Positions 36,073-44,541 of a stretch of 64,000 nt of DNA are shown here, piece after piece (the stretch's first letter is position 1; every line of letters begins with the position of its first letter). Under the pieces are notes generated by a model. That model saw nothing but the letters and a program-made list of their open reading frames with translations, ran no database searches and had not been told where the DNA came from. The stretch is from the NCBI GenBank assembly GCA_046233135.1, contig JBJXHN010000002.1, positions 496,001 to 560,000 of the forward strand, read 5' to 3'. This stretch comes from JBJXHN01 sp046233135. Its GTDB lineage: Bacteria; Pseudomonadota; Alphaproteobacteria; Rhodospirillales; Rhodospirillaceae. The translations under genes were made by a program, and so were the position numbers.

Positions 36073-36117
36073 CATTGGGCCAGGGCAGGACGCCTGATGG
36101 CTAGGGAGGATGAACGG

Positions 36118-36855
36118 ATGAAGCAGGTCTGTGTGCTCGGAGACGGTGGTGTCTTCGGTGACGGGGCGGTCCCGGGTTGGGTCGACACGGTTGCCCGCAC
36201 GGAAGCGGCGGAGGCTGCGGCAGGATCGGGTCTTTCTCTGTTCAACCTCGGCATCCCCGGCGAAACCACCGAGGCCCTGGCCGCCCGCTGGCGCTCGGAA
36301 ATCGACCGCCGCCTCGGTCCACCCCGCAAGGACCGCTCCACGGTTCTGGTCTTCTGCTTCGGCTTCGACGACATGGCCGATGTGGACGACGCCGGCATCC
36401 GCCTGCCCCTGTTCCAATCCGTTGCCGTCGCCGAAACCCTGATCGCCGAGGCCCAAACCCTCTGGCCCCTGCTCTGGATCGGCCCCATGCCAGCACCGCC
36501 CGGCGCCCGCTCCGCCGCATGGCGGGGGCAAAGGGTGCGTGTCCAGGCCGAACGGCTCGACGCCCTCAACACCGCCTACCGCTCGGTGGCCTCCACCCTC
36601 GGCGTGCCCTACCTCGACCTGCATCAGGCTCTGACCCGGGACGACGCCTGGAAGGCCGCCCAGCGCATGGCCAAAGGCCTGATCCCTGGAACCCCGGGAC
36701 AAGACCGCATCGCCCGCACCGTCATGGACTGGCCCGCCTGGCGGCAGTGGATCGACGGCAGCAAAGCCTCCGCCAATACCGCCCCCCTCGTGCCGCCCCC
36801 GGCTCCGCCTGATCAGTTCCGGACATTCGCGGTGATCAATCAGGGGCTTTGTTGA
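36118..36855 (+). CDS. SGNH/GDSL hydrolase-like protein lacking catalytic residues
   Basis: 245 residues from ATG 36118, chosen for GGGAGG 8 nt upstream; ATG 36097 is an alternative. Layout follows GDSL esterases: block I reads VCVLGDGGVFGDGAVPGWVD where relatives have GDS, block II is FNLGIPGETTEALAARW, and the block V region reads KGLIPGTPGQDRIA where an active enzyme has D-G-x-H-P. Nucleophile Ser and the Asp-His pair therefore all appear missing. It may be a pseudoenzyme or a binding protein. No signal peptide is present. Confidence 0.7.
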   Translation: MKQVCVLGDGGVFGDGAVPGWVDTVARTEAAEAAAGSGLSLFNLGIPGETTEALAARWRSEIDRRLGPPRKDRSTVLVFCFGFDDMADVDDAGIRLPLFQSVAVAETLIAEAQTLWPLLWIGPMPAPPGARSAAWRGQRVRVQAERLDALNTAYRSVASTLGVPYLDLHQALTRDDAWKAAQRMAKGLIPGTPGQDRIARTVMDWPAWRQWIDGSKASANTAPLVPPPAPPDQFRTFAVINQGLC

Positions 36856-36874
36856 GGGGAGCACGGGAGGTTAA

Positions 36875-36903
36875 GTGCTGGGGGCCAGCTGTCCCCAGAG
36901 CAC
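36875..36903. terminator. Hairpin after the SGNH-like gene
   Basis: GTGCTGGGG (36875-36883) pairs with CCCCAGAGCAC (36893-36903) with a small bulge, 20 bp after the stop. It resembles, in opposite orientation, the hairpin at 39275-39298, and the two bracket the AT-rich lipoprotein region. Confidence 0.45.
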
Positions 36904-37091
36904 CAATTGGGTTTGTCGGGGAAAAAAGGCTTTTTCACGAGATTGTCTGCTGTCTCGCTATAGGACGGAAAAGGGAAAGGTGTGTTTGGATTCGACAGAA
37001 TCCAGCTTTATGGTGTGGATTGATATATTAACCATATTATTTTTATCCATTTACCATGCTGAACCATGTCGCGGTTAAAAAGCAGTGAGGG

Positions 37092-38747
37092 TTAAAAAGG
37101 TTCGTGAAAGGCTGTGCTCATTTCCTGAGTCGGGCAATTGCCTTCCCAGCGAAACGGCCAATTTTCAGGAAAATGATACATATCCTTTTCAAGTAAGGAG
37201 AAAAATTTCACTGACTTTATTGACTTGCTTGTCTTGTTGTAGTGGATAACGGCGGGGACTCTTACGGAAGTGTCTTTCATGGAGTATAATTTCGCGTTTC
37301 CGTAATGAGTATTTACTAATTTTTGAAAGTACCCAATGTATAAATTTCTGTCATCTAGAGCATTGCGGGCGTAGCAGGATGTTTCCTGGCTAAACCATTT
37401 CTTCAAAAACTCAGCTGGATCGTCGCTTTTGGTGGGGTGTGTGAAGTTTGTAGGCATAACTGTGCTGTCATATTGTATCTTTGGAGTGTTTTTGTTTTGT
37501 TCATAAAAAATGGAATCTACAAAGCTGTTAACAATGTCCTGTGTTTCCAGTATGCCTGAAGAGGAGATGCTTGATTCTTCGAGTCCTAATTTATTGTATA
37601 CTTTAATTATTTCATCCATTGACATGCAATCATTTGATTGGATGGAAGGGTTATTGTCGTATGACACTCCTTTATTTAAAGTTGCCCACAGTGTAATTAG
37701 CTTATCGTCATCTGTCATTACAAGTTTATTGAGCATGTTCTTTGTGTGTGTGCAAGCGCTTTTGGTGGATTCTTTTGTTGCTTCACGGATTGTCGGATAG
37801 AAGTACCCTTCTTCAGGGGCGATATTAAGTGCAGATAAAAGGGGTGTTGTTGAGTTCTGATCTGTGGAGATGGTTTGAGAGGATAATAGAGAGTCGGGAG
37901 ACGTGGGGTATACGGGCGTGGAGTCCAGTCGAGCAGGAGATCCAAGTTTTGTGCGTGAATAGGCGTAAGAAAAAGTGATTGTTGCGTCTGCCCATTCCTG
38001 TAGTGCTTCGCCGAAGAGTGCTCCGACATGGAGTATTGACTTGTCACGATAATTAACCTCGCCGGAAGGCGGCGAAGTTGATATTGTTGAACTGACTCCA
38101 GTTTTCTGAATTTTACGGAGACTTTCACTAATAAGCTTTTCTAATTCTCTGGCAATGGGTTTCCCAGCGGTGCTTGCGATAGTCGAGAACGCAGCGGCTG
38201 GAGTTGCTGTGCTCGCGGCGTCCAATAACTTTGATAATGTTGTGAGGTTAATGGCTTCGGCGTTGGCAGCTTTTATGTCTATTTGCGTTGTTATGCCCTT
38301 TTTGTTGACAAATTCTTGTGAGATATAGCCAGATGGCGCTAGTATGCTGCATGTGTTGTCTGTATCGTTCCGCTCAATAACAAGTATGGGAATGTTATCA
38401 TATATTTTTTCGCCATTTGTTGATATTGAAGCTGTTAATATAAAATTATTTTCTTCCTCAATTCCAAAAATTTTCTTTATTCCGTAATAGTCTGATCTTC
38501 CGCAGTTTGTTTTCCCAGTGGGAATTCCACTATTACTTAATTCGATCGTTGAGTAGTAATTTGTGGGAGATGTTCCGAAATCTTTATTGTTTATTCTGGT
38601 GAAATAATCGGTTTCTCCAGGGCGAAATACTTCAGATGTTGTCGACGGGGGTGCTTGGTTTTCCAGTTTTGGGCGGTCATTGCAGGAAATTAAGCTTAGG
38701 GTTGCTGCGATGGCACATGCGGTCACCGTGATTTTCATGTGTTCCAT
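37092..38747 (-). CDS. AT-rich orphan lipoprotein gene, function unknown
   Basis: 551 residues. The N-terminus MKITVTACAIAATLSLISC is a lipoprotein signal with lipobox LISC, so the mature protein should be lipid-anchored at Cys. The chain is rich in Ser, Thr, Asn and Lys, unlike its neighbours, and I recognise no domain. Base composition is sharply AT-rich (for example only 14 G/C in 38401-38460) with many A/T-ending codons, a strong sign of transfer from another genome. The ATG at 38747 follows GAGAGG; ATG 38738 is an alternative. It stands alone between hairpins. Confidence 0.8.
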   Translation of the reverse strand: MEHMKITVTACAIAATLSLISCNDRPKLENQAPPSTTSEVFRPGETDYFTRINNKDFGTSPTNYYSTIELSNSGIPTGKTNCGRSDYYGIKKIFGIEEENNFILTASISTNGEKIYDNIPILVIERNDTDNTCSILAPSGYISQEFVNKKGITTQIDIKAANAEAINLTTLSKLLDAASTATPAAAFSTIASTAGKPIARELEKLISESLRKIQKTGVSSTISTSPPSGEVNYRDKSILHVGALFGEALQEWADATITFSYAYSRTKLGSPARLDSTPVYPTSPDSLLSSQTISTDQNSTTPLLSALNIAPEEGYFYPTIREATKESTKSACTHTKNMLNKLVMTDDDKLITLWATLNKGVSYDNNPSIQSNDCMSMDEIIKVYNKLGLEESSISSSGILETQDIVNSFVDSIFYEQNKNTPKIQYDSTVMPTNFTHPTKSDDPAEFLKKWFSQETSCYARNALDDRNLYIGYFQKLVNTHYGNAKLYSMKDTSVRVPAVIHYNKTSKSIKSVKFFSLLEKDMYHFPENWPFRWEGNCPTQEMSTAFHEPF

Positions 38748-38801
38748 GGTCCCTCTCCCAAAGATAACTGCATGTATGAAATGCGATCTATGATTTCAGT
38801 T

Positions 38802-38829
38802 ATAATAACGAAGGCGGTCTGAGATTCAA
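38802..38829 (-). promoter_or_regulatory. Candidate promoter of the lipoprotein gene
   Basis: On the minus strand TTGAAT (38829-38824) and TATTAT (38807-38802) are 16 bp apart, about 55 bp before the start codon. This is close to a housekeeping sigma-70 consensus and sits in AT-rich DNA. Confidence 0.45.
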
Positions 38830-39274
38830 TGGTGGTTTTGTGTAATTGCAAGTGTGCAACATTGGGGGGAGCCACAGAGGGGGTGGCAGGAGCGGCTGCC
38901 GATGAAATGAGTGTGAAGGGTTGCCTTCCTTCCCAACCAACTCCTTCCGCGACCGCCGGCAAACTAGATCCCTTCCCGGTGGTATGACTCCCCGAGGTGC
39001 GATGCAATGCACGCGCGTCCGCTCCATGGCAGCGGGTAGAAACGGGACGTGCCGGTGTCTAGGAGCACCAACCCGTCCCTCACCACCAACCTTCCTCGTG
39101 CAAAGGGCTAAGGCTGATGGCTGCCCGAGGCTATATTAGAATGTTGGTGAATCCTGCACCGTTGCGTGCAATACGTGGCGATAGGATGCGACCGGCCAGA
39201 CACACTCGTCTCTCGACGCTGCCACCAGCACGGCCGGCGGAGGAGATCCACAAAGACTGACAGTCATGGGAGGT

Positions 39275-39298
39275 CTGGAGGGGCCGCTGCCCCTCCAG
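39275..39298 (-). terminator. Hairpin after gcvPB
   Basis: CTGGAGGGGC (39275-39284) and GCCCCTCCAG (39289-39298) form a perfect 10-bp stem with loop CGCT, 37 bp beyond the gcvPB stop on the minus strand. No T tract follows. Confidence 0.55.
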
Positions 39299-39335
39299 CA
39301 CTTCACTTCCCGTGATCTCCCGTGAACCCATCCTC

Positions 39336-40871
39336 CTACTCGGCGGCCTCCTGCTTCTCCTCGACCGGTGGGGTCCACCGCAGCACGGGTTTCCGGGCAG
39401 CTTTGGTTTCGTCCAGGCGGCGGCGGGGGGTCAGGCGGGGGGCGGCTTTGAAGTGGTCGCTGTCGCCGGCCTTGGCCTTGTCGGCCAGGCCTTTGACGGT
39501 GGCGATGAAGCTGTCAAGGGTGCGGCGGCTTTCGGTTTCCGTCGGCTCCATGAGCAGCGCCCCGTGGACGACCAGGGGGAAGTACATGGTCATGGGGTGG
39601 AAGCCTTCGTCGATCAGCGCCTTGGCGAAATCCAGGGTGCTGACGCCGGTATCTTTCAGGAACCGGTCATCGAACAGGGCTTCGTGCATGCACGGACCCT
39701 CGTAGCTGGCGCTGAGGTCGTCCTTCAGCTGTTCCAGCAGGTAGTTGGCGTTCAGCACCGCGTCGCCCGAGCCCTGGCGCAGGCCGTCGCGGCCCATGCT
39801 CATGATGTAGCTGAGCGCGCGGACGAACACGCCGAACTGGCCGTGGAATCCTTTCAGGCGGCCGAACGGCGTGGTGCCGTCGGCTTTGGCGTCCAGGTCG
39901 GTTTCGACCAGCCGGAAGCCGTCTTCATCGTGGACCACATAGGGCAGGGGGGCGAAGGGGGCGAGCGCGTCGGACAGCACGGTGGGGCCGGCCCCGGGAC
40001 CGCCGCCACCGTGCGGGGTGGAGAAGGTCTTGTGCAGGTTGATGTGCATGGCATCGACGCCCAGGTCGGCGACGCGCACCCGGCCGACGATGGCGTTGAA
40101 GTTGGCGCCGTCCATGTAGAAGTAGGCGCCGGCCTCGTGCAGGGCTTTGGACAGGTCGATGATTTCGTTTTCGAACAGGCCGCAGGTGTTGGGGTTGGTC
40201 AGCATGACCGCCGCGACGTCATCGCCCAGGCGGGCGCGGAAGGCGTCGGCATCGACCCGGCCGCGGCCGTTGCCGGGAATGGCTTCGACGGTGAAGCCGC
40301 AGGCGGCGGCGGTGGCGGGGTTGGTGCCGTGGGCGCTTTCGGGCACCAGGACGACGGTGCGCTTGGATCCCTTGGCCTCCAGCGCGGCCTTGATGGCCAT
40401 CATGCCGCACAGCTCGCCGTGGGCGCCAGCGGCGGGGGAGAGGGCGACGGCGGGCATGCCGGTCAGGCCTTTCAGCCAGGTGGCCAGGCTGTCCATCATC
40501 TCCAGCGCGCCCTGCACGGTGGACACGGGCTGGAAGGGGTGGATGTCGGCGAAGCCGGGCAGGCGCGCCATCTTTTCGTTCAGGCGCGGATTGTACTTCA
40601 TGGTGCACGAGCCGAGCGGATAGAAACCGGCATCGATGCTGTAGTTCTTCTGGGACAGGCGGGTGTAGTGGCGGACCACCTCGGGTTCAGACAGGCCGGG
40701 CAGGCCGATGGGACCCTGGCGCCGCAGGCCGCCCAGGCTGTCGGTGACATCGGCGGGGGCGGAGGCGACGGGGGCGGGCAGGTCCACGGCGGAGGCGCCG
40801 GGCGAGTCCAGTTCGAAGATCAGGGGCTCTTCCAGGTGCAGGCCCCGGTTGCCGGTCAGGGTCTCAGCCAT
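39336..40871 (-). CDS. gcvPB: Glycine dehydrogenase (decarboxylating) subunit 2
   Basis: 511 residues from ATG 40871 (MAETLTGNRGLHLEEPLIFE). The PLP lysine lies in INLHKTFSTPHGGGGPG near residue 275; SIDAGFYPLGSCTMKYNPR and ESAHGTNPATAAACGF are P-protein signatures. With subunit 1 it decarboxylates glycine and passes the aminomethyl group to the lipoyl arm of GcvH. The start overlaps the gcvPA stop by one base (TGATG). It is the last gene of the riboswitch-controlled gcv operon. The tail has a charged extension ending EEKQEAAE. Confidence 0.97.
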   Translation of the reverse strand: MAETLTGNRGLHLEEPLIFELDSPGASAVDLPAPVASAPADVTDSLGGLRRQGPIGLPGLSEPEVVRHYTRLSQKNYSIDAGFYPLGSCTMKYNPRLNEKMARLPGFADIHPFQPVSTVQGALEMMDSLATWLKGLTGMPAVALSPAAGAHGELCGMMAIKAALEAKGSKRTVVLVPESAHGTNPATAAACGFTVEAIPGNGRGRVDADAFRARLGDDVAAVMLTNPNTCGLFENEIIDLSKALHEAGAYFYMDGANFNAIVGRVRVADLGVDAMHINLHKTFSTPHGGGGPGAGPTVLSDALAPFAPLPYVVHDEDGFRLVETDLDAKADGTTPFGRLKGFHGQFGVFVRALSYIMSMGRDGLRQGSGDAVLNANYLLEQLKDDLSASYEGPCMHEALFDDRFLKDTGVSTLDFAKALIDEGFHPMTMYFPLVVHGALLMEPTETESRRTLDSFIATVKGLADKAKAGDSDHFKAAPRLTPRRRLDETKAARKPVLRWTPPVEEKQEAAE

Positions 40872-42217
40872 CACAGGGTCTCCTTCAGGGCGGTGCACAG
40901 GGCGTCCATATCGGCTTCGGTCACGGTTTCGGTGGCGGTGACCAGCAGCACGTTTTCCAGCTCCGGGAAGGTGGGCAGGAAGCGCGAGACGGGCACGCCG
41001 GCCAGGATGCCTTTGGCGGCCAGGGCGTTGACCACCGGGGCGGCGGCCTTGGGCAGGCTGACGGCGAATTCGTTGAAGAAGGCCTTGGGGATCACCGACA
41101 CGCCGGGCAGGGCGTTCAGCTTGCCGGCCAGGGCGACGGCGTTGGCGTGGTTGACCTCGGCCAGACGGGTGAAGCCGGCTTCTCCCAGCAGGGTCATATG
41201 CACGGTCCAGGCCAGGGCGATCAGGCCGGAGTTGGTGCAGATGTTGGACGTGGCCTTTTCGCGGCGGATGTGCTGTTCGCGGGTGGACAGGGTCAGCACC
41301 CAGCCCCGCTTGCCGTCGTCGTCCATGGTCTCGCCCACCAGGCGGCCGGGCATCTGGCGCACGTACTTGTGGCGGGTGGCGAACAGGCCGACGCCTGGAC
41401 CGCCGAAGTTGGTGGGGGATCCGATGCTGTGCCCTTCGGCGACGACGATATCCGCTCCCATGGCGCCGGGCGGGGTGACCAGGCCCAGGCTGACCGGTTC
41501 GGCGACACCGACCACCAGCAGGGCACCGGCCTCGCGGCAGGCGGCGGACAGGGCGGACAGGTCGCGCAGGCGGCCAAAGAAGTCGGGGTTCTGGACGATG
41601 ACGCAGGCGGTCCGGGAATCCACGCGGCCGGCCAGATCTTCGGTGCCCAGGGGATCGGGACCCAGCACCTCGTGGTCATTGCCCAGGCAGTCCAGCAGGG
41701 TCTCGGTGGTGGCGACCCAGTGGGGGTGCAGGCCGCCTGACATCAGCACCTTGTTCCGGCGGGTGGCGCGGCAGGCCATGACGGCGGCTTCGGCGCAGGC
41801 GGTGGCGCCGTCGTACATGGACGCGTTGGCCACATCCATGCCGGTGATCATGGCCACCTGGGTCTGGAATTCGAACAGGTATTGCAGGGTGCCCTGGCTG
41901 ACTTCCGGCTGATAGGGGGTATAGGCGGTCAGGAATTCCCCGCGCTGGATGATGTAGTCCAGGGCGGCGGGCACGTGGTGGCGATAGCTGCCCGCGCCCA
42001 GGAACGACGGCACCGAGCCGGCGGGCACGTTGCGGGCGGCCATGGCCGACAAGGCGCGGTCCACCTCCAGCTCGCCCATATGATCGGGCAGGCCGTCGAA
42101 GGTGGCCTTGGCCAGGGCTTCGGCCGGAACGTCCCGGAACAGGTCGTCCACGGACGGGACGCCGATGGCCGACAGCATGGCAGCGCGGTCGGCTTCCGTG
42201 TGGGGCAGATAACGCAT
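40871..42217 (-). CDS. gcvPA: Glycine dehydrogenase (decarboxylating) subunit 1
   Basis: 448 residues from ATG 42217 (MRYLPHTEADRAAMLSAIGV) with AAGGAG 5 nt upstream. Segments FLGAGSYRHHVPAALDYI, TAYTPYQPEVSQGTLQ and MTGMDVANASMYDGATA are diagnostic of the split P-protein alpha subunit. It pairs with GcvPB. The 200-bp gap to gcvH contains copy 2 of the structured element, whose terminal hairpin ends only a few bases before this ribosome site and so could affect its translation. Confidence 0.97.
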   Translation of the reverse strand: MRYLPHTEADRAAMLSAIGVPSVDDLFRDVPAEALAKATFDGLPDHMGELEVDRALSAMAARNVPAGSVPSFLGAGSYRHHVPAALDYIIQRGEFLTAYTPYQPEVSQGTLQYLFEFQTQVAMITGMDVANASMYDGATACAEAAVMACRATRRNKVLMSGGLHPHWVATTETLLDCLGNDHEVLGPDPLGTEDLAGRVDSRTACVIVQNPDFFGRLRDLSALSAACREAGALLVVGVAEPVSLGLVTPPGAMGADIVVAEGHSIGSPTNFGGPGVGLFATRHKYVRQMPGRLVGETMDDDGKRGWVLTLSTREQHIRREKATSNICTNSGLIALAWTVHMTLLGEAGFTRLAEVNHANAVALAGKLNALPGVSVIPKAFFNEFAVSLPKAAAPVVNALAAKGILAGVPVSRFLPTFPELENVLLVTATETVTEADMDALCTALKETL

Positions 42218-42229
42218 GGAGACTCCTTT

Positions 42230-42344
42230 ATACCGCCCGGCAAAGCCGGGCGTATCGCGTTCAAACGGCACGCGGTCTGGTACGCGCTTTCAGTGCGGCG
42301 GCCAGTCACGCCATAGGCGTGCGTTCCGACCGGCCTTGCCTCTC
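42230..42344 (-). repeat. Dispersed structured intergenic element, copy 2
   Basis: Read on the minus strand it shares with copy 1 (4901-5032) GAGGCAAGGCCG, CGCACGCCTATGGCGTGACT, GGCCGCCGC and TTGAACGCGATAC, in the same order and similar spacing. It ends in ATACGCCCGGC-TTT-GCCGGGCGGTAT, a stem unrelated in sequence to that of copy 1 but with the same ATAC/GGTAT base and bulged G. A second hairpin CACGCC-TAT-GGCGTG lies in the conserved block. It sits directly before the gcvPA ribosome site. Confidence 0.7.
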
Positions 42345-42417
42345 TCCGGTGAGCTGCGCTCATCGTCGGTCGGTTGAGGGGCGGGGCACCATCCTTGGGA
42401 CGGGACCCGGCCCGAAA

Positions 42418-42792
42418 TCAGCCGAGGGCGGCGATGAACTTGTCGTAGGCGTCCTGGTCCATCAGGTCGTCCAGCTCCGACGGGTCGGCCAGTTCCATCT
42501 TGAAGAACCAGCCTTCCCCCATGGGGTCTTCGTTGACCGTGGCCGGCGCGTCGGCCAGGGCGTCATTGCCTTCGGTGACGGTGCCGGTGGCCGGGGCGTA
42601 GATTTCGCTGGCCGCCTTCACGGATTCGACCACGGCGGCATCCTTGCCCTGTTCCAGGGCGCGGCCGGCTTCGGGCACTTCGACGAACACCACGTCGCCC
42701 AGCTGCTTCTGGGCGAAGTCGGTGATGCCGACGGTGGCAACGGATCCTTCCACAAGGATCCATTCGTGGTCTTCGGTAAACTTCAGCGTCAT
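42418..42792 (-). CDS. gcvH: Glycine cleavage system H protein
   Basis: 124 residues. The lipoylated Lys is in VVESVKAASEIYAPATG near residue 60; ending DDLMDQDAYDKFIAALG is typical. It shuttles the aminomethyl group between the P, T and L proteins. It lies 60 bp after gcvT and 200 bp before gcvPA on the same strand. Confidence 0.97.
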   Translation of the reverse strand: MTLKFTEDHEWILVEGSVATVGITDFAQKQLGDVVFVEVPEAGRALEQGKDAAVVESVKAASEIYAPATGTVTEGNDALADAPATVNEDPMGEGWFFKMELADPSELDDLMDQDAYDKFIAALG

Positions 42793-42852
42793 TCCCTGAT
42801 CCCCTGTTCTGGCTGACGACGTGAAAGATAAGCGGGTGGTGTAAGGGGCGGA

Positions 42853-43962
42853 TCAGCCCCGGAAATAGCGGTGCGGCACGAAGGGCATGGGGACCACTTC
42901 GGCCGGCAGGGCCTTGCCGCGCACCATCAGAACGACGCGGCTGCCCGGTTCGGCGTGGGCGGCATCCACCAGACCCATGGCGATGGGCGCTTCGAGGCTG
43001 GGCGAAAAGCCGCCGGAGGTGATTTCGCCGATCAGGGTGCCCTCGGCATCGCGGATTTCGGTATGGGCACGGGCGGGGGTGCGGCCTTCGGGACGCAGGC
43101 CCACGCGCTTGCGCGGCGCGCCGTCGGCCCGCTGGCCCAGGATGACATCGGCGCCCGGGAAACCGCCTTCTTCGCGACGGCGCTTGTTGATGACCCAGGC
43201 GATGTCGCCTTCGATGGGGGTGGTGTCGGTGGTGATGTCGCTTCCGTACAGGCACAGGCCGGCTTCCAGGCGGAGGCTGTCGCGTGCGCCCAGGCCGATG
43301 GCTTCCACCTCCGGCTGATCCAGCAGCAGGCGGGCGAGCGCTTCGACGGCATCGGCGGGAACGGAAATCTCGTAGCCGTCTTCGCCGGTGTAGCCTGACC
43401 GGGTGACGAAGCAGTCCACGCCGTTCAGGCCGACGGTGATGCCGCTCATGAACACCATGTCAGCGACGGCGGGGGCGAGGCGGGAGAGGACGGCGGCGGC
43501 TTCGGGGCCTTGCAGGGCGAGCAGGGCGCGGTCTTCGAAGCGCTCCAGGGCGGCATCGTGGCCGGCCAGATGGGCGTCGATATGGGCAAAGTCGGCGTCC
43601 TTGCAGGCGGCATTGACCACCAGGAACAGGTCGTCGCCCCGATTGGTGACCATCAGGTCATCCAGGATGCCACCGGAGTCGCTGGTGAACACCGTATAGC
43701 GCTGGCGGCCCGGCTTCAGGGCCTGGAAGTCGCCCGGCGTCAGGGCTTCCAGCACGGCGGCCCGGCCGGCGCCGGTCAGCCGCCCCTGGCCCATGTGCGA
43801 GACGTCGAACAGGCCGGCCTTGGCGCGGCAATGCAGGTGCTCCTTCAGGACCCCCAGAGGATACTGAACGGGCATCTCGTAGCCGGCGAAGGGCACCATC
43901 TTGGCCCCCAGGCTTTTGTGAAGGTCCGAAAGCGGCGTGGTCTTGAGGGCGGTTTCCGACAC
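42853..43962 (-). CDS. gcvT: Aminomethyltransferase (glycine cleavage T protein)
   Basis: 369 residues from a GTG at 43962 with GGGGAG 9 nt upstream. Signatures are GLFDVSHMGQGRLTGAGRAA near residue 52, and VTRSGYTGEDGYEISVP, the folate-site region. It transfers the methylene group from the H-protein arm to tetrahydrofolate. It is the first gene after the tandem glycine riboswitch (44033-44245) and so the point of control for the operon gcvT-H-PA-PB. Confidence 0.97.
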   Translation of the reverse strand: MSETALKTTPLSDLHKSLGAKMVPFAGYEMPVQYPLGVLKEHLHCRAKAGLFDVSHMGQGRLTGAGRAAVLEALTPGDFQALKPGRQRYTVFTSDSGGILDDLMVTNRGDDLFLVVNAACKDADFAHIDAHLAGHDAALERFEDRALLALQGPEAAAVLSRLAPAVADMVFMSGITVGLNGVDCFVTRSGYTGEDGYEISVPADAVEALARLLLDQPEVEAIGLGARDSLRLEAGLCLYGSDITTDTTPIEGDIAWVINKRRREEGGFPGADVILGQRADGAPRKRVGLRPEGRTPARAHTEIRDAEGTLIGEITSGGFSPSLEAPIAMGLVDAAHAEPGSRVVLMVRGKALPAEVVPMPFVPHRYFRG

Positions 43963-44032
43963 GTGGGGGACTCCCCGGTACAGGATTGGCGTGGTGCCGT
44001 GCCCCGGCGACCCGGATTACGGCAGCGGACGC

Positions 44033-44245
44033 CCCCCTCTGTCCCAGAACCTGAAAGAGTCACCCGGATCCGCCAAAGCTGACGGCCGGCCGGGCTTCCA
44101 TCTTCGGTGAGGGTCCCATCCTTCCCGAAGGAAACATGAAACGCCTGCTTTCCAGAGTCCCCAAGGCCACCGCGGTCCTTTGGCCTGAGAGTTTCCGGGG
44201 GCGGTTGCTCCTTCGGCGCCGGCGCTCGGCCGGTCTCTCCCGCGG
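44033..44245 (-). ncRNA. Tandem glycine riboswitch
   Basis: On the minus strand, aptamer 1 (about 44245-44144) contains GGGAGAGACC, GCCGAAGGAGCAACC, ACTCTCAGGCCAAAGGACCG and ACTCTGGAAAGC, an excellent match to the glycine aptamer core. Aptamer 2 (about 44125-44033) contains CACCGAAGATGGAAGC, GACTCTTTCAGGTTCTGGGA and CAGAGGGGG. The two-aptamer layout upstream of gcvT is the classical glycine ON switch. Boundaries are approximate. About 70 nt separate aptamer 2 from the gcvT start, enough for an expression platform. Confidence 0.95.
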
Positions 44246-44270
44246 CAGTGATTCGGGATATGTGGATATA

Positions 44271-44299
44271 AACATAACCGCATATCCTCTCCTGCGCAA
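44271..44299 (-). promoter_or_regulatory. Candidate promoter of the gcv operon
   Basis: On the minus strand TTGCGC (44299-44294) and TATGTT (44276-44271) are separated by 17 bp, about 25 nt ahead of aptamer 1, in a locally AT-rich stretch. Upstream at 44414-44426 lies the palindrome GTGAC-CTA-GTCAC, an unassigned possible operator. Confidence 0.45.
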
Positions 44300-44541
44300 T
44301 CGTGGAGAAGACGAATTGGTCACGCTTTCGCACATATGGGCGGCCGGCGTGCCGCTTCCAGATCCTGTCGTCCTTATAATCGTCGGAAGTTTTCATCTGC
44401 CGGTCGCCGTTGTGTGACCTAGTCACCGACAAGGGGTGTGAAAGGGGCGTACACCAGGGGCCATGGGACGGCCTTCCCCGGGACTCGGATGGGGGCGGGG
44501 AGTGAGCGTTCATCGAAATCTTCGGAATAGAGGAACCGACC

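Larger units (their letters stand above)
38748..39335. other. 588-bp non-coding region
   Basis: Apart from the lipoprotein promoter near its left end and a hairpin near its right end, I see no gene. Short open frames here lack ribosome sites and any family resemblance. Composition changes from AT-rich to GC-rich at about 38870. Confidence 0.6.

Noticed and set aside
39001..39335. Possible remnant gene between the lipoprotein gene and gcvPB
   Set aside because: Short frames on both strands show no conserved motif and no ribosome site, so it was left as non-coding.
44411..44427. CRP-like site TGTGACCTAGTCAC near the DUF2892 gene
   Set aside because: The half-sites are too close together for the CRP consensus (TGTGA-N6-TCACA) and no Fnr-type TTGAT-N4-ATCAA is present. 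It is mentioned only as an unassigned palindrome.
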